Assembly: GCA_032622095.1 (NCBI GenBank)
Contig: CP136061.1
Location: 82,186,324-82,250,323, forward strand
Reading direction: 5' to 3'
DNA length: 64,000 bases
Origin: Siphonodentalium dalli
Lineage: Eukaryota > Mollusca > Scaphopoda > Gadilida > Siphonodentaliidae
The translations under genes were made by a program, and so were the position numbers. The notes under the pieces were generated by a model. The model was not told where the DNA came from. It saw only the letters and a program-made list of their open reading frames with translations, and did no database searches. Below, in pieces: positions 56,304 to 64,000 of the stretch (its first letter is position 1; each line of letters opens with the position of its first letter).

Positions 56304-59300
56304 CTATATGCCGAACATAACAAATTTTGTATCGTAGAGATACGGCACGCACTTTACCATCTCGGCCAGCGATGGTCTCAAACTATTGTGACAATTTCCA
56401 CTGAACTCCAAATGTAAAGTAATCTCTTTGCCATTTACACCAAACAAATCTGCAATTTGTTGTACGAATTTCCATCTACACAGGAAGCCAACATCCTGAT
56501 TACAGCTAGTGATAAGAACACGCGATGTTACACTTCCCAACAATAAATCATTGGGACACAGGTATGATCCATCTTCTGTGTCCGTGTACTTTTTTCCAAT
56601 GGGCCGCTCGTTCAAACAATTTGCCGTTTGAAACATTTCAGTCTGTAATTCTGAAAAGGCCAACACATTTGCTCCAACAGCCATTTGGATGCCTCGTTCG
56701 ACAGATTTGACCAGGGCCTCACTACATCCGTTTTGCCATGGACAATCCGCTGATTTAGAAAACAGCCAACCCATTCCATTGCGACGTCCGTCATTTTTTA
56801 TCTCATCGAACTTCCATTCGCATGCGACCCCTTTCAACTCTTTGCTGGACGATACCTCGTGTTTTACCAAGAAACCACCGTTCTCAAGTACTGTTTCCAC
56901 GCCACATGCTAACTTCATAGCTTCATCCATTGAATCTACTGACATAAGCAAATCATCCACATAGCTATTTTTCTTTGTCATCTCACATGCGTGTAGATAG
57001 ACATCAGATAACATATCTGCTGTTTTGTGTAATGCCAACATAGCAATGGTCCCACTGGGTCTATCACCGAATGTTTCTGTTTGTGATATATAATGATCAG
57101 GACCACGGTTTGAATCCGTGTCCATCCATATAAACACATGCATATGGACATCCCTGCCAGTAATAGCCACTGAGTTGCACATTTTTGAAATATCTCCAAC
57201 TTGTCGAAATCTGGTTAACACCGACGCCATATCGTTCACGATATTCGGACCTTTGGCCCAGTATTCATTGAGCACACGACCCATGCATGACGATGATGAA
57301 TTGAACACGATCCTGATGGGAGTTGTCTCCGAATCCGGCTTCATGACTTCCTGATGTGGTATGCCATGCACCGGTCCCGTGTAATTCATTATTTCCGATT
57401 TAGTTACTTTGCGTGCGACATGCCTCTCAACCATACCGGCGATTTGGTCTCCGTACTGATTCATGTATATGCCTCCAACGCGCCTCAATCGACTTTCGAT
57501 TGACACTAATCTCGCGAATGCGACTACATAATTGTTTAGTAAATAATTAGGAGTTTGTTTCCAAGGATATGCTGCGTTCCACTTATTATTCGACGAATCC
57601 AACGTGAGGCCGTTTTCGATCATCTCCAGTTCTCGCTCTTCTTTAATGGGAAAATTCTTATTTCCTGTTGGACATTTTCCACATCTGTAGTTGCGGTATT
57701 TAGGTACACAATGAGTTCCTATCTTGCCAGTGTAAAAACAATGATCAAGTGATGGTTTAGTGGATTTGCCGCCAGATATTTTTGCCATATTCAAGTCAGT
57801 ACACGTTACGGATGCCACATGGATGCGCACGATATTTGAACAAGCTCCAGCTGAGAAACCTACAGAATCATGCGACCCGCGAACGCAGTACCCAAAACAA
57901 TTCTTCATCAGCTGTAGATTTCCCACCTGTTGTACGAGAATGGGCATTATTTGACAACAGTCAGTACCAATGAGAAGATCGAGTTTTCCAGACGGTCTCT
58001 TAATATCAGTCGTCGAAATTCCCTTAAACAGTTGTGCCACTTGATTAACATCTACTGCTAAAATTTCGGTCGTAATCTCGTTGATGCCATAAGCACGAAT
58101 ATGCCATATCCAACCGTTTTCGTCTGTGAGTGGAATAACATATTCTTTACTGTGTACCAATTCCGTACAGTTACCGACCTTCGTGATCGACAATGTGATA
58201 TCCTTTCCATTAATTCCCAATGCCTTTGCCATGCGGTGTGTCACCAGCGACATATCCGCACCAGGATCCCACAATGTCGCAACCGAATGGGCTTTGCACA
58301 TTACTTGACTCAACATTAACATTACATTTCGACCCTGACTACTGTTGATTTCTCGAACTGCATTGTGGAATGAGAACACACTATTGCTGTCAGTGTGCAG
58401 TGATGGGTGATGATTTCGTCCACACTTTTCACGTGAATTATTCATAATTTCACATGATTTTCTATTCCAACATTTACTGGACCGATGATTCAACTTCAAA
58501 CATGAAAAACAACCACCGTTTTTCCTCAGAAGATCCACTCTTGATTGTACATCTAGCTGACCAAATGCGGCACATACCGATATATCGTGAGTGTCCGTTT
58601 CGTGATACCAGCATTTGAAGGTTTCAAATTGTTGCGGATCGTTGGAGTTAGTTTTCACAGCAGCGACCAGTTGGGCGACTTGTGCCAAACCCTCAACCAC
58701 CTGCTTCATCACGTCATCGTTTCGCTCGAACCGGGAGTTAATTGTTTTGACAAGATCACATTCCGATTCGCGTGTTTGAGAATCTGCAGAGAGTGTGGCA
58801 CTATTCACTTTATGCCGCCCGGAGAAGTTCCTGACGTTGGACTGAATGTATTCCACGACTGACTTCTCCTTGATCAAAAAGTCCATTAGTGGTTGGAAAT
58901 CTGGCTTATCCGAGTCGGCTTTATGTTTTTGAATAGTCCACTCTCGTTGTTGTACACTGGGTAGCAACCATTCTATCTGGTTCATTACGGTCGCGTTGCT
59001 TAGCTCTTCTTCTATCCCGGCCTGCTTTAGGTCCAGCCAGCACCTCTCGACCACATTTACCAGTTCGATGAAGTGTTTGTCGTCACCATCTCTTACTTTT
59101 TGCAAATTCCGTATTTCTTGTGTGACGACATCCGTTAGCTTTTCCCGTCGACCAAATTTCATTTTCAATCGTTCCATCATTTGTTCAAAGCTGTCATCAA
59201 CGCCCAGGATGGAATTGAGCGCATCTCCATTAACACAACTTTTGAGAGCATACGGGTCTTTCCCAAACGACGGTATCATGTGCCGCTCAAAGTCACGAAT

Positions 59301-59714
59301 AAAACTAGGATATTCTCGGATGTTCCCAGAGAATGTAGGCGCATCCAGTTTTTTAACCTTAACTTTGGAAACAGATTCGGTTAACTTCGGTTTCACATCT
59401 TTCTGCTCGGCTCGATTTTTACGGGAAACGAGAGATTTTATGTCACAGAATTTTTTATATATGGCGTCCATGTCTGCGGCTAATTCACTAATTAACTCAT
59501 TATCATTATCGATGTCCAACACATCCAAATATTCCTCATGACACAGTTCCAAATTATCGTGTGTCGTATTTAGCTTGTCGACAATCTCCTGTAGAAATTC
59601 AACGTCTTCCTGTTGATAACAATCGTGTAGTCTATTGATGACTTTTGTGAACTTCCCTTTTGCGTTGCTCCGCTTTCGTTTACGCGCGCCAGCGTCCATA
59701 CCTTCGTCAGGCAT
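56304..59714 (-). CDS. BEL/Pao gag-pol polyprotein remnant (1136 codons)
   Basis: A single long frame starts about 20 bp inside the 5' LTR. The N-terminus is basic (KRKRSNAKGK). Residues about 120-290 look like the DUF1759 region found in BEL/Pao gag (APTFSGNIREYPSFIRDFE). Cysteine/histidine knuckles follow near 370-430 (CFSCLKLNHRSSKC). A protease-like block comes next (LWDPGADMSLVT near 480, LLIGTDC near 610). Then there is a reverse-transcriptase part with IRIVFNSSS and YVDDLL, and an integrase C-terminal part (WQNGCSEALVKSVERGIQ, LNERPIG). BEL/Pao polyproteins are usually well over 1,500 residues, so this one is incomplete and not expected to be active on its own. It has no role in host biology that can be read from the sequence. 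Confidence 0.88.
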   Translation of the reverse strand: MPDEGMDAGARKRKRSNAKGKFTKVINRLHDCYQQEDVEFLQEIVDKLNTTHDNLELCHEEYLDVLDIDNDNELISELAADMDAIYKKFCDIKSLVSRKNRAEQKDVKPKLTESVSKVKVKKLDAPTFSGNIREYPSFIRDFERHMIPSFGKDPYALKSCVNGDALNSILGVDDSFEQMMERLKMKFGRREKLTDVVTQEIRNLQKVRDGDDKHFIELVNVVERCWLDLKQAGIEEELSNATVMNQIEWLLPSVQQREWTIQKHKADSDKPDFQPLMDFLIKEKSVVEYIQSNVRNFSGRHKVNSATLSADSQTRESECDLVKTINSRFERNDDVMKQVVEGLAQVAQLVAAVKTNSNDPQQFETFKCWYHETDTHDISVCAAFGQLDVQSRVDLLRKNGGCFSCLKLNHRSSKCWNRKSCEIMNNSREKCGRNHHPSLHTDSNSVFSFHNAVREINSSQGRNVMLMLSQVMCKAHSVATLWDPGADMSLVTHRMAKALGINGKDITLSITKVGNCTELVHSKEYVIPLTDENGWIWHIRAYGINEITTEILAVDVNQVAQLFKGISTTDIKRPSGKLDLLIGTDCCQIMPILVQQVGNLQLMKNCFGYCVRGSHDSVGFSAGACSNIVRIHVASVTCTDLNMAKISGGKSTKPSLDHCFYTGKIGTHCVPKYRNYRCGKCPTGNKNFPIKEERELEMIENGLTLDSSNNKWNAAYPWKQTPNYLLNNYVVAFARLVSIESRLRRVGGIYMNQYGDQIAGMVERHVARKVTKSEIMNYTGPVHGIPHQEVMKPDSETTPIRIVFNSSSSCMGRVLNEYWAKGPNIVNDMASVLTRFRQVGDISKMCNSVAITGRDVHMHVFIWMDTDSNRGPDHYISQTETFGDRPSGTIAMLALHKTADMLSDVYLHACEMTKKNSYVDDLLMSVDSMDEAMKLACGVETVLENGGFLVKHEVSSSKELKGVACEWKFDEIKNDGRRNGMGWLFSKSADCPWQNGCSEALVKSVERGIQMAVGANVLAFSELQTEMFQTANCLNERPIGKKYTDTEDGSYLCPNDLLLGSVTSRVLITSCNQDVGFLCRWKFVQQIADLFGVNGKEITLHLEFSGNCHNSLRPSLAEMVKCVPYLYDTKFVMFGI

Positions 59715-59734
59715 CGTTTTCCCTGTATTTGAAA

Positions 59735-60658
59735 TGTTTTGGGAGTTCCGCTAAAGGTAAAATAACGACACCACACCAGTTTTGTCAAATGCTTCTATTA
59801 ATTTCAAATTTGAAATGACAAATGAAAAGATATATGAAATAATGTGAACCGACCATTTGCATGTGAAAACAATACAATCATGAAAGAATATCGCCAAGCG
59901 ACCATTTACATGTGCATACACTTAAATGAAAAACACAAATGAAAATATTACATATAAATATAAATCCAATACCAAAATAAATAATAAATAAAAGAGCAAA
60001 AGAAAAATCCACATACCCATACGGATGTGAGCCACCAAAGAAAATGCAAAACGCCCACATGCATGTGAGGTGAAAAAATATAGCAAATGGAAATGTATAA
60101 ATAATTACAAAATTTAAATTGAAACACCCATGCAAATAAATAAAACACTATGAAAAATAAATACCACAGCCAGATATACATATAGCAATGATGCAAACAA
60201 TTCCAAATGTGGAACATAAATAAGTTACAAACAAGAACAATATAATTGGATATGCTAAAGTAGCGACAAGAAATGACTTAGAATATATAGATGAAAACGA
60301 AATCCCAAGGAAGGGCAGTCAAAGAGATAGGTTTTAAAGAATGAGTGGGGGAAATCAGAGTTGCAAACACACGATGACGTCACACACATGCAAACCCATG
60401 CAACTAATGAAAATAAAACATAAATGAAACACAGACACACATAAAACTGTTACACAAATAGTCTACTTACACATTGGCGGGTGTTTGGATTATAAAAGAT
60501 ATAAATTAGATGATAAATTAGACGTAAAATAAACCAAGTAATGTTTTGCTGTCAAATTACAAAGTCAAGTCAGTTTCTTCAACATATCTGGTCCTGAGTA
60601 TAGGGTTAAGTCATTGAACGAACCAAAAACATGTACCAGTCTATCACATCGTGATACA
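59735..60658 (-). repeat. Long terminal repeat (5' LTR relative to coding)
   Basis: 924 bp, the partner of 55206-56139. It is followed on the plus strand by the second CTAAG and then the continuation of the long-TIR arm (TAGCATTTTTGATAACC). Confidence 0.93.
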
Positions 60659-60663
60659 CTAAG

Positions 60664-61784
60664 TAGCATTTTTGATAACCAAGTGAGTCACAATCTGCTA
60701 CCTTTTTGGAACATCAGTGAATAATGTTTGGAATATATGTGACAAATAAACATTTTACCAAATTGGGTTGCCATTTTGCAAGCCATCTTGAGCAATATTG
60801 TCTAAAACACCTCATTATGACACAGTTAGCACATATCAAAACAATAAACACAGCTGATACCAAAGAAATTTCCATTTTACTTTAAAAAATGTTTCAAACC
60901 TGAACAGTGATTTTTTGCCGATTTTGAAGCAAAGTCTGTGATAGAAAAATTTGAATAATTCTGGTGATTTTAGTGGTTTCAATGGTAAGAATTAGCCTAG
61001 GTGCATCAGATATGTTGGTTTTCAATGTATGTAAGACAGAATAGTCAATTGTGTGCATCAACAACAACTTATAAGCAGTTACATGGCACACTGGGACAAT
61101 ATTTAAAATATTCCATATTTTGGCCGCCATTTTGGAAGCCATTTTGATCCAAAGTGACGATTTTTGTAACATTGAGTTGGAATATCCATAAAATGTAGAA
61201 AGCATTACTTACATTTGCACAGTTCTTCCAATTTCATGATGAAATATGACTAGAATCCAAATGGTGATATTTTGTGATATGTTATACCGCGTTCTGTAAA
61301 ATCGAATTTTTGAGCAATCTGAAGGGGTTGGGAGCCCATGAATGCCATATTTCTTTGCTCCAATGGTTAGTTAAGGTGTTAATTACAAAATAAAGTCAAA
61401 ATTCTCAACCAGTTCCAAACAGTAGAAACTTATCTTAAAGATATTAGTAAAAAACGTAAAAATTTCCACTTCCGGCCGCCATTTTGGCGGCCATTTATGA
61501 CGGGGAGTTCCAATTTTGGAATAAAACGGTGGGCTTATGTCTTAGCTGCACAAAAATGTATACCAGTGTATACATATGACAAGATTTTCTCACTATAATT
61601 GCGTAGAACTGATTTAACGGAAATGGCAGCCATCTTGGACGCCATCTTGAATTACAAAAATTGCTCAAAGCGGATTTTAGCGGATTTTGGATATGTTATT
61701 GAGGATATATTTCTCTTCAAAATGGTATACAAACCATTTTAGTCCAAATTTATTCTAGGTCAAACCTTTATTCGACCAGACTAT
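60664..61784 (-). repeat. Long-TIR element, right arm, outer part
   Basis: CAAGTGAGTCACAATCTGC, TTGCAAGCCATCTTGAGC, ACTTATAAGCAGTTACATGG, CCATCTTGGACGCCATCTTG and AAGCGGATTTTAGCGGATTT mirror the left arm back to 50110. The frame at 60894-61205 is part of the repeat. Confidence 0.85.
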
Positions 61785-61791
61785 TAAGAGA

Positions 61792-62340
61792 GTGAGTAGA
61801 TTGTGTTAGAAGCAGTCTGGACCATTACACATATAGAAATTAGTATATTGTGGAATCAAAACATGACCACGACGTCACGCCTTTTTCCCCCGCGTCATGT
61901 TAATACATGTTAGGATAATTGGTCGTACATTATTTTGCAAACAACGAGCCATTATTTTAATGACGGACGCTCAACATCGAACTTAATTGACGTTTATTTC
62001 ATTGTGAACGATTAATTTTATATGACTTGCATGTACAAGTATGACAACATAATATATGCATGTATCTATGCAGTAGACGAGGTTGGCACGGGTGCTATAA
62101 CCCCGTCATGTGTGAAAATCTGACCGCTAGCTTGATCTGAGTTGAACATCTCAGTGTACAATTCCGATCAATACATGACCATTTTGATAATAAATGAGTG
62201 GGTTTTTTCACTGAAGCAAGTACATTTGAAAACAAGGGGTACGCATCTAAGATGCTATGTCGAGTTTATTGGCAGTAGAAATAAACTTCTGCCAATAACT
62301 TGGCAATAAGGCCCACACAAGGCCCAAAAAGTCGGACAAA
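61792..62340. other. No gene recognised
   Basis: Unique AT-rich sequence outside the long-TIR element. It starts with GAGAGTGAGTAGATTG after the TTAA. Confidence 0.6.
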
Positions 62341-63180
62341 CCTGGTTTTCGAACTCGTCTGAGATATTATTGCAATAGAATTATATACCAAATATAAATT
62401 GAATGATTGGTTAATATCTCATAGAGCATTTCTGGGTATTCAATAGAATGGAATAAAAGACAATTTTGGTATTTGAATAAAGTTAATTGGTACTCACCCA
62501 GCAAAATTTCAGCCCAACCAAATTTCGAATAGCAGGTACTCTTGAACAAAATTCATTGAGTTATCACGCTAACGGTGAAAATATTGCTTAAAAAATGGTT
62601 TGAATCAGTTAATATTTGATTGAGTTATCGCGCTAACGGACAAAAACTGGTTTTCGAACTCGTCCGAGATATTGTTGCAAGAGACTCATATATCAAATAT
62701 GGTTTGAATCAGTTAATATTTAATTGAGTTATCGCGCTAACGGTGAAAACATGCTAAAAATAGACAAACTAAGGTCCATAACTCCGGGGGAAAAATTTAG
62801 ATAAACCTGGTTTTCGAACTCGTCCGAGATATTGTTGCAAGAGACTCATATATCAAATATGGTTTGTTGCAGTTAATATTTGATTGAGTTATCGCGCTAA
62901 CGGTGAAAACAATGCTAAAAATAGACAAACTAAGGCACATAAATCCGGGGAAAAAATTCGGACATACCTGGTTTTGGAACTCGTCCGAGATATTGTTGCA
63001 AGAGACTTATATACCAAATATGGTTTGAATCAGTTAATATTTAATTGAGTTATTGCGCTAGCGGTGAAAAAAATGCTAAAAATAGAGAAATCGTCTGAGA
63101 TATTGTTGCAAGAGACTCATAATTCAAATATGGTTGTTATCAGTTAATATTTGATTGAGTTATCGCGCTAATAGGTGATA
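62341..63180 (+). repeat. ~160 bp tandem array, about five units
   Basis: CCTGGTTTTCGAACTCGTCC-type starts lie at 62341, 62646, 62806 and 62967, with a shortened one near 63086. Units contain GAGATATTGTTGCAAGAGAC, CAAATATGGTTTGAATCAGT and GAGTTATCGCGCTAACGGTG. The outer units are most diverged. Confidence 0.85.
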
Positions 63181-64000
63181 AAATTGCCCAAAAAAAAGAT
63201 GGATAACTCTTGTCAAAAAAATTTGGACGTGACACATTTTCTACAGGCAGTAAATAGTCATTGGGAGCAACTCACATACCAAAATGTTTTTGAATGTGTC
63301 GATTACCATAGACCTCCACTCTTATTCTTACAGTGAAAATGCGACCTCTTGCAACGCCTCGTTTACATGCATGGTGACCAATAAAATAATAGGTTTACCA
63401 CATGTGACTTGATTGACCAATGAAAACAAATATTCCTCGGAGACACTCATTGATATGTTATCGCTAGTGCATGAGTAATCCGTGTTCAATTGTATTAGTG
63501 GTAATCGGTATCCTTTAAATAATCGCTCAGTGAGTACGCCACAACCGTTCGTGCATTGTGTTATATATCACCAATGGTTATCGTCTGTTCCAACAATTCA
63601 AGTTTTAAGATGTATTTCAATTTCTAGTTGGGTTGTTATGCAAAATCGCTGGAGTATTATATTGAATACCATTCTGATCAAACCCAATCACCCATCGGTC
63701 ATGAGCACACGGGTATAATCTACTCTATTACAATACAGTGGTCTATTGCACTTCACGCCTCCTGTGTACCTCCCATAACCTTGTACACCTGTTCAAACAC
63801 GGCAATTGTAAATCTATAGTACAGGCCCCTGGAGGGTTTTAATTACACTATCGCGCAAGGAAGGTTTGATGCTCTCGATTTGTTGGCGGTGATAGACTAT
63901 CACGGAAAACCAATTTATTAAGTTGCGCATTCCTGGCGATTAGGGGCCAGATGGCCCCAAAAAATGACTTTTAATTACACTATCGCGCAAGTCCACCATC
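63181..64000. other. No gene recognised; edge direct repeat
   Basis: TTTTAATTACACTATCGCGC (continuing AAG) occurs at 63837 and 63969, 132 bp apart. The sequence between has a GGGGCCA/TGGCCCC hairpin near 63943-63958. This may be the start of a tandem array or an element that continues beyond the window. No gene. Confidence 0.6.

Larger units (their letters stand above)
55206..60658 (-). mobile_element. BEL/Pao-type LTR retrotransposon, recent insertion, incomplete
   Basis: The element has two long terminal repeats (55206-56139 and 59735-60658), TG...CA ends on the plus strand, and a 5 bp target duplication CTAAG at 55201-55205 and 60659-60663. Coding is on the minus strand. The family call comes from the protein: an N-terminal gag-like region, zinc-knuckle cysteines, an aspartic protease, a reverse-transcriptase part and an integrase part in the order and style of BEL/Pao elements. 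The two LTRs differ by only about three substitutions and one short length change by eye, so the insertion is young. The polyprotein is clearly shorter than usual for the family, so the copy looks incomplete and is treated as a fossil. Confidence 0.9.
50110..61784. mobile_element. Long-TIR element, 11.7 kb including a nested LTR element
   Basis: Two inverted arms of about 1.35-1.4 kb (50110-51500, and 54990-55205 plus 60664-61784) enclose a minisatellite-rich interior. The outer ends read TAGTCTGGTCGA on the left and the complement on the right (TCGACCAGACTA-like, with one base extra). The right end is followed by TTAA. Arms contain repeated AAGATGGCGTCCAATATGG-type words. Without the LTR element it would be about 6.2 kb. 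No transposase was recognised. A second, partial copy runs from 23925 to 34790. Confidence 0.75.

Noticed and set aside
50110-61784. Reading the long-TIR element as a Polinton/Maverick
   Set aside because: Long inverted arms would fit, but there is no polymerase, integrase or capsid-like frame between them apart from the nested LTR element, and the core is minisatellite.

Overview
The window looks like AT-rich, repeat-dense intergenic DNA of a marine invertebrate. It has no operons, no ribosome-binding sites and almost no long open frames. It carries a LINE fragment, an LTR element of the BEL/Pao type, many small DNA transposons, satellite arrays and (CA)n tracts. Two elements have the layout described for bivalve 'pearl'/Helentron-associated repeats (start block, short core repeats, microsatellite, TATATAATA-type end). 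That makes a mollusc, perhaps a bivalve, my best guess, but the sequence does not prove it. No complete host gene was found. The only host-gene signal is a candidate signal-peptide first exon at 44403-44460 (+), with a TATA-like box upstream and a good splice donor.

Layout. 0-6.5 kb: eroded hAT-like ends, a microsatellite-tailed repeat end, and a diverged satellite array (4.7-6.1 kb) between two direct repeats. 7.5-9.6 kb: a ~185-205 bp tandem array, then a cluster of GCGCTTAAGCGC-type palindromes. 10.6-13 kb: a second satellite copy and a TTAA-flanked MITE. 14.8-19.5 kb: a run of hairpin/foldback elements, ending in a ~2.2 kb long inverted repeat. 19.9-21.5 kb: the 3' half of a LINE. 23.4-34.8 kb: a layered nest. 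A partial copy of a long-TIR element is split by a 3.5 kb satellite-carrying unit, a ~1.5 kb pearl-like element and a 4.26 kb DNA transposon. The transposon itself holds a MITE and a satellite fragment.

35-38.5 kb: a duplicated segment hit by a MITE, which was then hit by a pearl-like element, followed by a foldback. 41.15-43.83 kb: a DNA transposon with 18 bp perfect TIRs and a 6 bp target duplication, carrying a nested MITE and a hairpin. 44.1-45.1 kb: the candidate gene start. 48.1 kb: a (CA)n tract. 49.5-61.8 kb: a MITE next to an 11.7 kb element with ~1.4 kb inverted arms and a minisatellite interior. Its right arm was recently hit by a BEL/Pao LTR element. 62.3-63.2 kb: a ~160 bp tandem array.

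The strongest observations are the insertion events that can be proved inside the window, because uninterrupted relatives of the target sites are also present. These are: three families of TTAA-flanked, AGG-ended MITEs (Kolobok-like signature); two apparently undescribed DNA transposons at 30.0-34.3 and 41.2-43.8 kb; and a satellite array that moves as a unit with defined ends. All family names come from motif recognition; no database search was possible.
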